Shown: one piece after another, positions 34,161-44,058 of the stretch | Position numbering within the stretch: position 1 is the stretch's first letter | How the letters are laid out: each line of letters begins with the position of its first letter | From: Paradesertivirga mongoliensis | GTDB taxonomy: Bacteria > Bacteroidota > Bacteroidia > Sphingobacteriales > Sphingobacteriaceae | Direction: 5' to 3' | Length of the DNA stretch: 64,000 nt | Assembly: GCF_024436395.1 (NCBI RefSeq) | Contig: NZ_JAFMZO010000002.1 | Span: forward strand, 496,001 to 560,000 | The notes under the pieces: model-generated | Told to the model about the DNA's origin: nothing | Seen by the model: only the letters and a program-made list of their open reading frames with translations | The model's database searches: none | Made by a program: the position numbers and the translations under genes

Positions 34161-35156
34161 CTACTTCCCGAATTTGAGCTTGAGCTGTTCGAGCATGTCG
34201 GTAGTAAGAGGCTGAGACTTTTCTTCTTTAACGGGCCGCGATTGGTTCTCCCTCTTTTGGAAGTCAGGCTTAGGTATCGGTGGGCCGGATTTTCTGTCCT
34301 GCACTTCAACGGTGATTGTTTTCTCGGTATGCTGTTTAATAACTACTTTCTTATTGTTATTCCAGCGCACCCAAATCTTTTCAAGACAGCGTTTAGTGTA
34401 CAATGGAAAATCTCCCTGTTGCATCCACGAGTAATAACTGGGTTCTGCGGTAAATACCTCTTCTACGCATTTTCCTTTGTGTTTACCAAAGTTAAACACT
34501 TCGATACCATCTTCATTGAAAACCAGGCGTCCGGCAAAATCAACCGGCCTGCTCAGGTTGGTAAATTTGTGCAGGGCATCTACATCATTTTGTACAGGTT
34601 TAGATTTATTCCCCTTCCTGTCCTCCCATTCTTCATCCTTATATTTCTCAAGCTGAGCGAGAAGAACCTCGTAGGTTGCCCGAATATCCGCTTCTGCGGA
34701 GTGAGCGTTTTCGATGTCTTTTCCGCAATAAAATTTGTAAGCAGCCTTAAGTGTTCGCTGCTCCATTTGATGGAAGATATTCTGAACATCCACAAAGCGA
34801 CGGTTTTCGATATCAAAATCTACTCTCGCCCTCAGAAACTCTTCCATCAGCATCGGGATATCAAACTTATTAGAATTGTATCCCGCCAAATCGGCATCAC
34901 CCAGGAAATCGGCTAACTCCTGCGCTACATCCTTGAATTTGGGAGCGTCTTGTACGTCCTTATCAAAAATATTGTGAATCATAGACGACTCATACGGAAT
35001 GGGCATTTCCGGATTGATCCGCAGGCATTTAATTTCCTGAGAACCATCGGGAAAGACTTTCAAAATAGCGATTTCAACTATCCGGTCGCTCCCCAGATTT
35101 AATCCGGTGGCTTCTAGATCAAAAAATGCGAGCGGACGAGTAAGATTAAGTTTCAT
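34161..35156 (-). CDS. DnaQ-like 3'-5' exonuclease with C-terminal extension
   Basis: From the ATG at 35156 (MKLNLTRPLAFFDLEATGLN) the protein has 331 residues. Exo I is FFDLEATG with Asp and Glu, exo II is AGYNSNKFDIPML and exo III is NAHSAEADIRATYEVL, giving the DEDDh arrangement. After the nuclease domain (about 175 residues) there is a block with FNFGKHKGKCVEEVFTAEPSYYSWMQQGDFPLYTK. This is a short element seen in Bacteroidota exonucleases, followed by a Lys/Pro-rich tail. It is probably involved in DNA repair or proofreading-like trimming. It is not the epsilon subunit by context, since no polymerase gene is near. Confidence 0.92.
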   Translation of the reverse strand: MKLNLTRPLAFFDLEATGLNLGSDRIVEIAILKVFPDGSQEIKCLRINPEMPIPYESSMIHNIFDKDVQDAPKFKDVAQELADFLGDADLAGYNSNKFDIPMLMEEFLRARVDFDIENRRFVDVQNIFHQMEQRTLKAAYKFYCGKDIENAHSAEADIRATYEVLLAQLEKYKDEEWEDRKGNKSKPVQNDVDALHKFTNLSRPVDFAGRLVFNEDGIEVFNFGKHKGKCVEEVFTAEPSYYSWMQQGDFPLYTKRCLEKIWVRWNNNKKVVIKQHTEKTITVEVQDRKSGPPIPKPDFQKRENQSRPVKEEKSQPLTTDMLEQLKLKFGK

Positions 35157-35252
35157 AATACCGAACAAAGGTGAGAAAAAGCTTTCGGAAATTAGTTAAA
35201 TCTTAGCAAGTGTTTAAAGTTCTTTTTATCTTTCCTGAACTAACCCATCACA

Positions 35253-37217
35253 ATGAAAAAAATCTTATTTACAGCAGGATTTATGATCCTCTCTATGCTG
35301 TCTGACGCCCAGGATTTCACTTTTGGAAAACCCACTGCGCAGCAATTCGAATTAAAAAGATATGATAAAGACACCAGCGCCGCGGCAGTAGTGTTAAAAG
35401 AATACGGAAAAGCTTACATCAGCAATAACGACCTTGCTGTTGTTTTTGAATATCATGTACGAATAAAAATTTTTAACAGTAAGGGGTATAATAGCGGCAA
35501 CGTCGAAATCCCTTTAAGAAAATCTGATGCAAATACCTTTGAAAAGGTACGCGACATAAAAGGAATCACCTTTTTTGTCGATGAAAATAACCTTATCCGC
35601 AATACAGAGCTCGAAGCTAAGCAGATATTTAAAGAGAGTAAAGCGGGCAAATACCACGATTTGGTAAAATTCGCCATGCCCAACGTAAAAGATGGTTCGA
35701 TCATCGAATACTCTTACGTGATTGAATCGCCATACCGGTTTAATTTCAGAACCTGGGAATTTCAATCAGATATACCAAAAGCCTACAGCGAATTTTGTGC
35801 AGTGATACCCGGTGTATATAACTATAACGTGTCAATCAGAGGACCTCTCCGCCTAACACGAGACGAAGCCGTTCTCGAAAAAGAATGCTTTTCACCAGGT
35901 GGGGGATGGAAAGCCGACTGCTCAAAGCTCACATACATCATGGAAAATGTTCCGGCCTTTGTTGAAGAGGATTACATGACCGCAGCAAGCAATTTTAAAT
36001 CTGCCATGTACTTTGAACTTTCCGACTACTCGGATTACCGGGGAGCTAAACATAAAGTAACCAAAGAGTGGAAGGATGTGGACCGTGAACTTAAAACAGA
36101 CGAGAGTTTTGGATTACAGTTAAAAAGAAAAGATTTCTTTAAAGACAGGCTTGAGCCCGTAGTGGCAGGAAAAACATCTGATATCGACAAGGCAAAGGCT
36201 ATTTATACTTTCATTAAATCGCAGTATAAATGGAACCATGTTTATGGATGCTATGCAGAGGAGGGCATTAAAAAGTCCTTCGAAAAAAGGTCAGGCAATG
36301 TCGGTGACATTAATCTTGCACTGGTAGCTGCGATGAACTCAGCCGAGATCAAAGCAGAACCAATTATTCTTTCAACCCGGTCAAATGGCACTGTAAACAC
36401 CCTCTTTCCGGTGCTTAGCGACTTTAATTACGTGATATGCAGGGTAACGATTGATGAAACATCTTACATGCTTGATGCCACAGATCCTCTGCTGCCGTTT
36501 GGTTTGCTGCCTATACGATGCATGAACGATAAGGGAAGGCTGGTAAGTTTGGACAAACCTTCGTCGTGGATAGATCTCAGCGCCTCCCAAAAAGAACATC
36601 AAACCGTAACCATGAAACTCAGCATGGATAATGCAGGTAAAATAAAGGGAACCATGGATATTTTATCCTCGGGATACGAGGCCTACAATAAGCGTGTGGC
36701 AATTAAAAAGTTTAATTCTGTTGACGAATATGTGGAGGATCTGGACGAGCGCCTCCCAAAAGTTAAATTTATTAAATCGCAGATCTTTAACCTCGATACT
36801 CTTGAAAGCGGGTTGCGGGAATCTTTCGAAATCGAAATAACAAACACAGAAAAAGATCAGTTCTATCTTAATCCTTTTTTCATGGACCGAAATTCGTCAA
36901 ACCCTTTTAAGTTAGCCGAAAGAACTTACCCTGTTGATCTGGGTTCCCCTTCCGAAAGCAGAATGGTTGTGCAAATGACCTTTCCGGATAACTTTGATGT
37001 CACCAATAAACCAAAATCAGCAGCTCTGGCATTACCCAACAATGGCGGAAAGTTTATTTCCGACACCAAGATTGAGGGCAATACACTTATGTTAAACTCA
37101 ATAGTACAATTAAGCAGGCCTATTTATACATCCGAAGAATACCATTACCTCAAAGCTTTATTTACTCAGGTTTCGCAGGTTAAAAACACTAACATCACCT
37201 TCAAAAAGAAAATATGA
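35253..37217 (+). CDS. DUF3857/transglutaminase-like exported protein lacking the catalytic Cys
   Basis: This 654-residue protein has a signal peptide ending MLSDAQ and an N-terminal DUF3857 beta domain (HVRIKIFNSKGYNSGNVEIP; VKDGSIIEYSYVIESPYRF). A transglutaminase-like domain at about 290-400 (AIYTFIKSQYKWNH) follows, then a C-terminal DUF3858-like region. Where active enzymes have GDCK, this protein reads SGNVGDINLALVAAM, so the nucleophilic Cys is absent; this replacement is common in Bacteroidota homologues. Its stop overlaps the next gene as ATGA. It is probably a structural or binding version of the fold in the periplasm. Confidence 0.88.
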   Translation: MKKILFTAGFMILSMLSDAQDFTFGKPTAQQFELKRYDKDTSAAAVVLKEYGKAYISNNDLAVVFEYHVRIKIFNSKGYNSGNVEIPLRKSDANTFEKVRDIKGITFFVDENNLIRNTELEAKQIFKESKAGKYHDLVKFAMPNVKDGSIIEYSYVIESPYRFNFRTWEFQSDIPKAYSEFCAVIPGVYNYNVSIRGPLRLTRDEAVLEKECFSPGGGWKADCSKLTYIMENVPAFVEEDYMTAASNFKSAMYFELSDYSDYRGAKHKVTKEWKDVDRELKTDESFGLQLKRKDFFKDRLEPVVAGKTSDIDKAKAIYTFIKSQYKWNHVYGCYAEEGIKKSFEKRSGNVGDINLALVAAMNSAEIKAEPIILSTRSNGTVNTLFPVLSDFNYVICRVTIDETSYMLDATDPLLPFGLLPIRCMNDKGRLVSLDKPSSWIDLSASQKEHQTVTMKLSMDNAGKIKGTMDILSSGYEAYNKRVAIKKFNSVDEYVEDLDERLPKVKFIKSQIFNLDTLESGLRESFEIEITNTEKDQFYLNPFFMDRNSSNPFKLAERTYPVDLGSPSESRMVVQMTFPDNFDVTNKPKSAALALPNNGGKFISDTKIEGNTLMLNSIVQLSRPIYTSEEYHYLKALFTQVSQVKNTNITFKKKI

Positions 37218-39112
37218 AAATTTGGCTGTTGATAAGCGTACTTGCTTCACTTGGATTACCTGCGCTGGCTCAGAAGAATTATGACGTTTCTCTCATTCCA
37301 AAAACGCTCTTGGCACGGGCTGGAGCTGTTATCAGAAACGACGAAACCACAATCGAAGTAAAAGGTCTCGATGAAGTTTACTACAGAAAAAAACACGCAA
37401 TCACTATTCTAAATGAATCTGCTCTGGATGAGGCTTCATTAGTTATCGGCTATGATAAAACCACCTCAATAAGATCGGTATCGGGGCGGATCTTTGATGA
37501 ATCCGGCAACCCGATCTTTAAAATTTCCGAAAAAAACATGCAGGACAGAAGTGCTGTGTCTGACGTTTCTTTATTTGATGATGATCGCGTTAAGTTCTTT
37601 AGTCCCGCAAAACTCAGCTACCCTTTTACCATTGAATATGAATATGAAATCCGAACCAGGCAGAGTCTCTTTTTTCCCTCCTGGATTCCGATGAGAACAA
37701 CGGGAGTTGCTGTTGAATCGAGCGTGCTGAACTTTGTCTGCCCGGAGTCTTTCATTCTTCGGTTTAAAGAATTGAATTTCAAAGGTAAGGCAGATGAATC
37801 ACTTTCTGAGGGCATTAAGACCTACAGGTGGCAGCTCAATAACGTCAATGCTATCCGCGATGAACCATTCAGCCCGCATTACGAAGATTACCTGCCCACG
37901 GTAAAATTGGCGCCCGAGAAATTCGCTTATAAAAATCTGAAGGGCTCGTTTTCAAACTGGGAGGAGTTTGGGCGATGGATGAGTGACAACTTATTGAAAG
38001 GACGCGATGAGTTATCTGAACCAACTAAGGCCCATATCTTAGGGCTTGTCAAAAACATATCAGATCCGAAAGAGAAAGCCAAAAAGATCTACTCCTATAT
38101 GCAAAGTAAGACACGCTATATCAGCGTGCAGATTGGTATCGGCGGATATCAGCCTTATCCTGCTTTAGATGTTGACCGGCTTGGATATGGCGATTGTAAG
38201 GGTTTGGTTAATTACATGCAGGCCTTATTAAAGGTTGCGGGAATTGAATCGTACTATACGATCGTTCAGTCGGGATCTTTTAAAAAGGATATTATGCCTG
38301 ATTTTACGAGCCTTCAGGGAGATCACATCATTTTGTGCCTTCCGTTTAAAAACGACACCACATGGCTGGAATGCACCAGTAAAGACGCGCCTTTTGGTTT
38401 TCTAGGTGATTTTACAGACGACCGCTATGTTATTGCCTGCACCCCTCAGGGTGGCAAGGTAATGCGAACCCCAAGGCTCTCGGCAACAGACAACAAACAG
38501 ATCAGAACTGCAAATTTCAAAATCGCGGATAACGGCTCTCTTTCAGGTAAAATGACCACCTTGTTTTCAGGCGCTCAATACGACAATCATCATACTTTAT
38601 TAAATGAAGCATATACCGAACAGAAAAAGAAGCTCCCCAAATTGTACACACTCCCGAATCTGGAAATAGAATTTCTGGAATTTACACAACATAAAGATGC
38701 GTCACCAGAAACGAGGGAAATCATCACCTTGAACTCTTCAAATTACTGCAACATTAATGAGGGCAGGCTCTCGATTAAAATGAACGGCCTTAATCAGATG
38801 CGCCCGCTGAAGGAGATCAGGAACAGGGTTAATCCGGTAAAAGTCCCGAGAGGATTTTACGATGAAGACACTATAACATACCTTTTGCCGGAGGGCTATA
38901 AAATTGGCCTTCCTCCAAAATCGACTATCATCGAAAATGCCTTTGGAAAATATTCGGCAAACGTAACTATCAACGGCAAGACCATCACCTATAAGCGGAC
39001 AATGTTGCTCAATGAGGGCTATTACACCGCCGAACAATACGACAGCCTGGTAACCTTTTTTCAGGAGATATCAGATGCAGACAACCTGATCGCAATCCTG
39101 AACAAAATATAA
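37214..39112 (+). CDS. DUF3857/transglutaminase-like exported protein with catalytic Cys
   Basis: This 632-residue paralogue of the preceding gene has a signal peptide (MKIWLLISVLASLGLPALAQ). The DUF3857 domain contains YRKKHAITILNESALDEASL and PFTIEYEYEIRT, and the transglutaminase domain carries DRLGYGDCKGLVNYMQALLKVAG. The Cys in GDCKG, a later His in LQGDHIILCLPF and an Asp in the LECTSKDAPFG region make a plausible catalytic triad. It therefore keeps the chemistry that its upstream paralogue has lost. The four-base overlap suggests coupled expression; a heteromeric complex is possible but unproven. Confidence 0.88.
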   Translation: MKIWLLISVLASLGLPALAQKNYDVSLIPKTLLARAGAVIRNDETTIEVKGLDEVYYRKKHAITILNESALDEASLVIGYDKTTSIRSVSGRIFDESGNPIFKISEKNMQDRSAVSDVSLFDDDRVKFFSPAKLSYPFTIEYEYEIRTRQSLFFPSWIPMRTTGVAVESSVLNFVCPESFILRFKELNFKGKADESLSEGIKTYRWQLNNVNAIRDEPFSPHYEDYLPTVKLAPEKFAYKNLKGSFSNWEEFGRWMSDNLLKGRDELSEPTKAHILGLVKNISDPKEKAKKIYSYMQSKTRYISVQIGIGGYQPYPALDVDRLGYGDCKGLVNYMQALLKVAGIESYYTIVQSGSFKKDIMPDFTSLQGDHIILCLPFKNDTTWLECTSKDAPFGFLGDFTDDRYVIACTPQGGKVMRTPRLSATDNKQIRTANFKIADNGSLSGKMTTLFSGAQYDNHHTLLNEAYTEQKKKLPKLYTLPNLEIEFLEFTQHKDASPETREIITLNSSNYCNINEGRLSIKMNGLNQMRPLKEIRNRVNPVKVPRGFYDEDTITYLLPEGYKIGLPPKSTIIENAFGKYSANVTINGKTITYKRTMLLNEGYYTAEQYDSLVTFFQEISDADNLIAILNKI

Positions 39113-39229
39113 CTAAGAAAATATCAGAATTCCCAGCAAAATCCCCACGATCATAATCAGGTAAAGCAAAATTTCGGTTGTTGCAAACCGTTTATATTTC
39201 GTCCAAAAAGAGTAATCAGATTTTGACAT
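39113..39229 (-). CDS. Small single-pass membrane protein (38 aa)
   Basis: The ORF encodes MSKSDYSFWTKYKRF followed by one strong hydrophobic helix, ILLYLIMIVGILLGILIF, and then a stop. The basic N-terminal segment predicts an N-in topology. Short proteins of this shape are widespread in Bacteroidota. The start codon follows within one base of the T-run of the terminator of the upstream redoxin gene, so expression would depend on read-through or an overlapping promoter. It converges with the DUF3857 gene with no intergenic base. Confidence 0.6.
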   Translation of the reverse strand: MSKSDYSFWTKYKRFATTEILLYLIMIVGILLGILIFS

Positions 39230-39253
39230 AAAAAAGGCCGGAATGATCCGGCC
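39230..39253 (-). terminator. Intrinsic terminator of the redoxin gene
   Basis: GGCCGG and CCGGCC arms (39236-39253, loop AATGAT) are followed on the minus strand by TTTTTT (39235-39230). It ends one base before the ATG of the 38-residue membrane protein. Confidence 0.85.
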
Positions 39254-39279
39254 ACAAATTTATAAAATAAGAGTCGCAA

Positions 39280-39891
39280 TCAGACCCCTTGTTTTTTCCA
39301 TTTGATGGTGCAGCCAATAGCCTTGGTGGTTGTTACGGCAGGCTTACGGCCCGCAGCGATAGCATCGATGGCACTTTCCACATAATTAACTTTATTAGCG
39401 CTCGTCCCTTCGGTATCGCTGTCGATCGCCCCAATATATTGAACAACGTTACCTTTATCTGTTTTTTGAAGCACAAAAACATGAGGCGTCCGGCTTGCGC
39501 CAAATCTCTTAGTGATCACATGATCGGGATCCATTAAATATGGAAAGTTAAAACCCTTGCTCTTAGCTTTTTCCTGCATCTTTTCATAAGTATCTGCTGG
39601 CTGGGCTATAGGGTCGTTGGGGTTTATTGCAACCACCGGATACCCCAAAGCCGAATATTTTTTATTTAAAGCAATTATCCGGTCTTCATAAGCCATTGCA
39701 TAGGGACACGTATTGCAGGTAAAAATAACGATATAACCCTTCGCTGCCTTCATATCGGCTAAGGAGACCGTCTTCCCGTTAATATTTTTCAGACTAAAAT
39801 CTGCAGCCACGTCCCCAATCTGGTAACCGGCTGTTTGAGCTTTAGAAAGCAATCCTAAGCTTAATAAGCATACAGTAAGCAGTGTTTTCAT
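39280..39891 (-). CDS. Exported thioredoxin-like redoxin
   Basis: The 203-residue protein has a signal peptide ending LLSKAQ and an AhpC/TSA-type thioredoxin fold. It opens with YQIGDVAADFSLKNINGKTVSL and has the active site FTCNTCPYAMAYEDRI (CxxC) and the cis-Pro loop SRTPHVFVLQ. It ends with a tail containing AIGCTIKWKK, a Cys-Lys motif common in this periplasmic subgroup. It is likely a periplasmic thiol oxidoreductase. The start lies 5 nt after the stop of the TlpA-like gene, forming a two-gene redox operon. Confidence 0.92.
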   Translation of the reverse strand: MKTLLTVCLLSLGLLSKAQTAGYQIGDVAADFSLKNINGKTVSLADMKAAKGYIVIFTCNTCPYAMAYEDRIIALNKKYSALGYPVVAINPNDPIAQPADTYEKMQEKAKSKGFNFPYLMDPDHVITKRFGASRTPHVFVLQKTDKGNVVQYIGAIDSDTEGTSANKVNYVESAIDAIAAGRKPAVTTTKAIGCTIKWKKQGV

Positions 39892-39896
39892 TGTCT

Positions 39897-40400
39897 TTAT
39901 TTTGATGATTGATAAGTTGTTTCCAATTCGGCATAAGTAAATTCTTTTTCATAGAATTTACGAACGTTCTTCTTCTTATTATAAACTAAAGTTGCCGGTA
40001 TGGCTCCTGACCAATCTTTACTCACCCTGTCGATATATTCCTGGGCATTGGGCTCATTCAGCAAATAAACTTCGTTGTTAAGCTTTTTATTTCTCACAAA
40101 TGGAATTACTACCTTACTAAGCTTCGACTTAAAATCAAGACTAACCAGCAGCACTTTTAATGGCTGGGCCTTGTAAACCGACTGGAGCTTTTCGAAATAA
40201 GGCAGTTCGGCAATACATGGAGCACACCAGGTAGCCCAAAAGTTTACCACATATACGGTATCGCCACCGTTATTTATCCTGTCTTCCAACTGACTAATGC
40301 TCAACAACTTTACAGTCTGCGCTTTTACATTTCCTGTAAAAAGCACAAAAAACACCAGCACAATTAAACCTAAAGCCTTGGTAATCCGGGCGCTTCTCAT
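39897..40400 (-). CDS. TlpA-family disulfide reductase
   Basis: The 167-residue exported protein has a signal peptide (GLIVLVFFVLFTGNVKAQ) and a thioredoxin domain with FWATWCAPCIAELPYFEKL, whose WCAPC is the active site. The cis-Pro region is SGAIPATLVYNKK. It should keep periplasmic cysteines reduced, for example apocytochromes or partner proteins. It is cotranscribed with the downstream redoxin. Confidence 0.93.
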   Translation of the reverse strand: MRSARITKALGLIVLVFFVLFTGNVKAQTVKLLSISQLEDRINNGGDTVYVVNFWATWCAPCIAELPYFEKLQSVYKAQPLKVLLVSLDFKSKLSKVVIPFVRNKKLNNEVYLLNEPNAQEYIDRVSKDWSGAIPATLVYNKKKNVRKFYEKEFTYAELETTYQSSK

Positions 40401-40482
40401 AATTCAAATCTAAAGCATTTAACAACGCAAATGCATCTCGAATTGTAAATTTCTTATTATAAAGCAATTAAGGGGATTTGAG

Positions 40483-41049
40483 TCATTCAGCAGATGCAAA
40501 AATACTTTTCACACTACCGGCTCTTGAAAAATATTTATAATACCAGGGATCTTTGAGATTGCTCACTACAACCCCTTTGCTGGTAGATACGTGAACAAAT
40601 CTGTTATTCTGAAGATAGACGCCCACGTGGCTGAATTTTCGGCCCTGAAAGTCGAAGAAAACCAGGTCACCTTCCCTTAGCTCTTCTTCAAACTTTCGTT
40701 TAACACTTTCCGCCATTTCCCTGGAGCTGCGCGGAAGCTGGCGATCATAAATCTCCTTTTGAAGCAATAATGTAAATCCCGAACAATCAATTCCCTTTTT
40801 ATCCATCCTTCCTGATACATTGGGAACGCCCATCCAATCGTCGATAAAGCGGTAAAGCTTCTCGTTTCTGATTTCTCTCTCTGGCACACTTAACAATGCA
40901 GCATATCGTTCCTTCACATTTCCCTTAAATTCTTTATTGCGCGCTGAAGAGACATCGGTAAGCATCTTTCTGCTTTTGCAGGATGTACCCAGGCAGAATA
41001 TAATCATCAGAAAAATAAAAGTTGCTTTATTTATATTCAAAACCGCCAT
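40483..41049 (-). CDS. NlpC/P60 (C40) peptidase lipoprotein
   Basis: The 188-residue protein has a signal peptide ending in FCLGTSCKSRK, with a lipobox Cys. The NlpC/P60 catalytic residues are Cys in KKGIDCSGFTLLLQ, His in RKFSHVGVYLQNNRFVHVS and a following polar residue. It is expected to cut gamma-glutamyl-diamino-acid links in peptidoglycan stem peptides. It has no SH3-like binding domain, so it is a minimal form. It sits alone between the redox genes and mutS. Confidence 0.93.
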   Translation of the reverse strand: MAVLNINKATFIFLMIIFCLGTSCKSRKMLTDVSSARNKEFKGNVKERYAALLSVPEREIRNEKLYRFIDDWMGVPNVSGRMDKKGIDCSGFTLLLQKEIYDRQLPRSSREMAESVKRKFEEELREGDLVFFDFQGRKFSHVGVYLQNNRFVHVSTSKGVVVSNLKDPWYYKYFSRAGSVKSIFASAE

Positions 41050-41130
41050 GCTGCAATATCCCGAAATCCCGGAGGACCGGAACCCCGAAGTTTTTAACAG
41101 AAGTTAATAAGTGTTGAATTACGTCGGCGA

Positions 41131-43740
41131 TCAGGCTTTGAGTACACGCTGTATTTCGTCGAGCTTCATCAGGGCTTCAACCGGTGTGAGTGTATTCACA
41201 TCGAGGTTATTGAGCAAATCACGGATCTTAACCAGAATAGGATCGTCAATTGAAAACATTTGAAGCTGGTAAGCCTGCTGCTGTACCTTTTTTATACTGT
41301 CTTTGATATGTTCGCCGCCTGTACGTTCCTGCTCCAGGCGTTTCAAAATTTCGTTTGCGCGATTAATGAGTCGGGGTGGCATACCCGCCATTTTCGCAAC
41401 ATGAATCCCAAAACTATGCTCGCTGCCTCCGGGAACAAGCTTTCGAAGAAATATAACCTTGTTGCCAACCTCCTTAACAGATATATTAAAATTTTTGATC
41501 CGGTTAAACGAATTACTCAACTCGTTCAATTCGTGATAATGGGTTGCGAATAAAGTTTTCGCCTTAGCAGCCGGATTGGTATGCAAAAACTCTGCAATTG
41601 CCCAAGCGATCGAAATCCCGTCGTAGGTAGAGGTACCCCGCCCTATCTCGTCCAGCAAAATCAAACTCTTGTCAGACAGGTTATTCAAAATACTGGCAGT
41701 CTCGTTCATTTCTACCATAAAAGTCGACTCGCCCGACGATAAATTATCCGAGGCACCCACCCGGGTAAAAATCTTGTCCACTAAACCAATCTTTGCTTCC
41801 TTTGCGGGCACAAAACATCCCATCTGAGCCATCAGTACAATTAGTCCGGTTTGCCGCAACAAAGCTGATTTACCCGCCATATTCGGGCCGGTTATGATAA
41901 TGATCTGCTGATTTTCATTATCCAGAAAAACATCGTTGGTGATGTACGACTCGCCCACCGGAAGTTTCTTTTCGATAACCGGATGACGTCCGCCTTTAAT
42001 ATCCAATACATTGCTGTTGTCTATCTCGGGCTTTACGTAATAATTTTTCATTGCCAGGGTCGCAAAGCATAACAGCACGTCTAACTGAGCTACCAACTGC
42101 GCGTTAAGCTGTATAGGCTTTATGTATTCCGACAAGGCCAGAACCAGCTCATTATATAGTCGCGTTTCTATTACGTGAATTTTCTCTTCTGCACCTAATA
42201 TCTGCTCCTCGTATTCCTTCAGTTCGGGTGTGATGTATCGTTCGGCATTTACCAGGGTTTGCTTACGGATCCACTCTGGGGGAACTTTATCTTTATGTGA
42301 ATTAGTTACTTCGAGATAGTATCCGAAGACATTATTGAAAGCCACCTTTAACGAGGGGATTCCGGTTGCTTCCGCTTCGCGTTTTTGTATTTCTACCAGA
42401 TAGCCTTTGCCGCCAAATGCGATTTTGCGCAGCCGGTCAAGCTCACTATCCACACCATCGGCAATAACCCCTCCTTTAATCACCAAAACCGGAGGCTCCG
42501 GGCTTAACTCCTGTTCAATCTTTTCCCTGATTAAAATGCAGGGATTTAATTGCTCACCAATTGTTTTTAACGAAGGGCTACTCGCTGCGCTGCATAATTT
42601 TTTTATCGATTCTATAGCACTTAGCGCCCGCTTCAACTGACATACCTCCCGCGGATTCGCTTTAAGTAATCCAATTTTGGATATCATCCGTTCAAGGTCG
42701 CCGATCTGCTTAATTTCATGTAATAAAGCCTCACGAACTTCCTCTTCTTTAATCAGATAATCCACTACATTCAGCCTGTCCTCAATTGGCTTTTTTTCCT
42801 TCAGGGGCATTATGATCCAGCGTCTCAACATCCTTGCCCCCATGGGCGAGCATGTTTGATCTAAGACATCCACCAGGCTTACAGCATTTTCGTTGGCCGA
42901 ACCAACAAGCTCAAGATTCCGGATTGTAAACCGGTCAAGCCACATGTATCGCTCTTCTTCGATCCTGGAAATTGCGGATATGTGCTGCAAATTACGGTGC
43001 TCGGTTTCATTCAGGTAATGAAGCGCCACCCCGGCAGCGATAATCGCAACCGGCAAACGGTCAATCCCAAAACCTTTTAAGGATTTAACATCAAAATGCT
43101 TTAAAAGCGATTCGGTTGCGTAATCGCCGGTATAAGGCCATTCATCCAGCGTGTAGGTATAAAAGCGATCGCCAAAGGTTTCTACAAAGTCCCGCTTTCT
43201 GTTTTTCGGGAAGATGACTTCGCTTGGCTTGAAGCTTTGCAGTAGCTTGTCGATATAGTCGTTGTTTCCCTGCGCTACTAAAAATTCTCCCGTAGAAATA
43301 TCGAGAAATGCAATTCCGACGGTGTTCTTTTCAAAGAATAAAGACGCGAGGTAATTATTCGATTTTTGCTGAAGTATATTATCACTGTAAGAAATACCTG
43401 GTGTTACCAGTTCGGTAACCCCGCGCTTTACAATGGTTTTCGTGGTTTTTGGATCTTCGAGCTGGTCGCAAATAGCTACCCGCTGGCCGGCCCTCACCAA
43501 TTTAGGCAAATATGTTTCGAGCGAGTGATGAGGAAATCCAGCCAGCTCAATATGTGATGCCGAGCCGTTGGCGCGCTTAGTAAGAACGATTCCAAGAATA
43601 CCTGAGGCTTTTACGGCATCTTCACCGAAGGTCTCATAAAAATCTCCCACTCTGAACAGCAATAAAGCGCCTGGATATTTGGTCTTAATGCTGTTATACT
43701 GCTGCATTAAGGGAGTTTCTTTAAGATCGTTCTTAGCCAA
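41131..43740 (-). CDS. mutS: DNA mismatch repair protein MutS
   Basis: This is an 869-residue, full-length MutS. Domain I carries the mismatch-stacking Phe-x-Glu motif ([12 protein letters not shown]), and the connector, lever and clamp domains follow. The C-terminal ATPase has Walker [15 protein letters not shown], Walker [17 protein letters not shown] and the conserved ATHYHEL. A helix-turn-helix dimerisation tail ([20 protein letters not shown]) is present. It recognises base mismatches and short loops in DNA. It is monocistronic here; mutL is not in the window. Confidence 0.97.
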   Translation of the reverse strand: MAKNDLKETPLMQQYNSIKTKYPGALLLFRVGDFYETFGEDAVKASGILGIVLTKRANGSASHIELAGFPHHSLETYLPKLVRAGQRVAICDQLEDPKTTKTIVKRGVTELVTPGISYSDNILQQKSNNYLASLFFEKNTVGIAFLDISTGEFLVAQGNNDYIDKLLQSFKPSEVIFPKNRKRDFVETFGDRFYTYTLDEWPYTGDYATESLLKHFDVKSLKGFGIDRLPVAIIAAGVALHYLNETEHRNLQHISAISRIEEERYMWLDRFTIRNLELVGSANENAVSLVDVLDQTCSPMGARMLRRWIIMPLKEKKPIEDRLNVVDYLIKEEEVREALLHEIKQIGDLERMISKIGLLKANPREVCQLKRALSAIESIKKLCSAASSPSLKTIGEQLNPCILIREKIEQELSPEPPVLVIKGGVIADGVDSELDRLRKIAFGGKGYLVEIQKREAEATGIPSLKVAFNNVFGYYLEVTNSHKDKVPPEWIRKQTLVNAERYITPELKEYEEQILGAEEKIHVIETRLYNELVLALSEYIKPIQLNAQLVAQLDVLLCFATLAMKNYYVKPEIDNSNVLDIKGGRHPVIEKKLPVGESYITNDVFLDNENQQIIIITGPNMAGKSALLRQTGLIVLMAQMGCFVPAKEAKIGLVDKIFTRVGASDNLSSGESTFMVEMNETASILNNLSDKSLILLDEIGRGTSTYDGISIAWAIAEFLHTNPAAKAKTLFATHYHELNELSNSFNRIKNFNISVKEVGNKVIFLRKLVPGGSEHSFGIHVAKMAGMPPRLINRANEILKRLEQERTGGEHIKDSIKKVQQQAYQLQMFSIDDPILVKIRDLLNNLDVNTLTPVEALMKLDEIQRVLKA

Positions 43741-43942
43741 TTGTATGTTACTTTACAACCAGCTAAATTATGCTATTGAGAGGTATAATACAGGATTGTG
43801 GAAAAATCGGCTTTTGTGAATTAAAAGCCATAAAAACCACAAAAGAGGAAAGTTCCCCCTCCTCTTTCGTATTTGATGTTTTTATGGTAGTATTTTTTAC
43901 AGGCTTAAGTATGCGGTAGATGTAGGGCCTTTCAAAAAATCA

Positions 43943-43959
43943 GGATAGCGTTTCTATCC
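43943..43959 (-). terminator. Terminator-like hairpin GGATAG-CTATCC
   Basis: On the minus strand GGATAG, a 5-nt loop and CTATCC are followed by TGATTTTTT. It could end the LytTR transcript about 230 nt after its stop, or an independent short RNA. Confidence 0.6.
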
Positions 43960-44016
43960 TTTCCATGTATGCAAGGTCCAAAAAAAATAAATAACTTTTT
44001 TGATTATTACACGAAG

Positions 44017-44058
44017 TGGTCAGTTGCCGTGATGAAATGGTCAGTTGCCGTGATGAAA
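44017..44058. repeat. Two perfect 21-bp direct repeats (TGGTCAGTTGCCGTGATGAAA)
   Basis: The unit beginning TGGTCAGTTGCC and ending GTGATGAAA occurs twice head to tail without spacing; a degenerate third start (ACGAAGTGGTCAG) overlaps on the left. GGTCAGTTG spaced by 12 nt resembles the direct-repeat layout bound by LytTR regulators, and a LytTR gene lies next to it. Alternatively it may be the end of a lost IS21-like element, whose termini carry such repeats. Confidence 0.7.
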
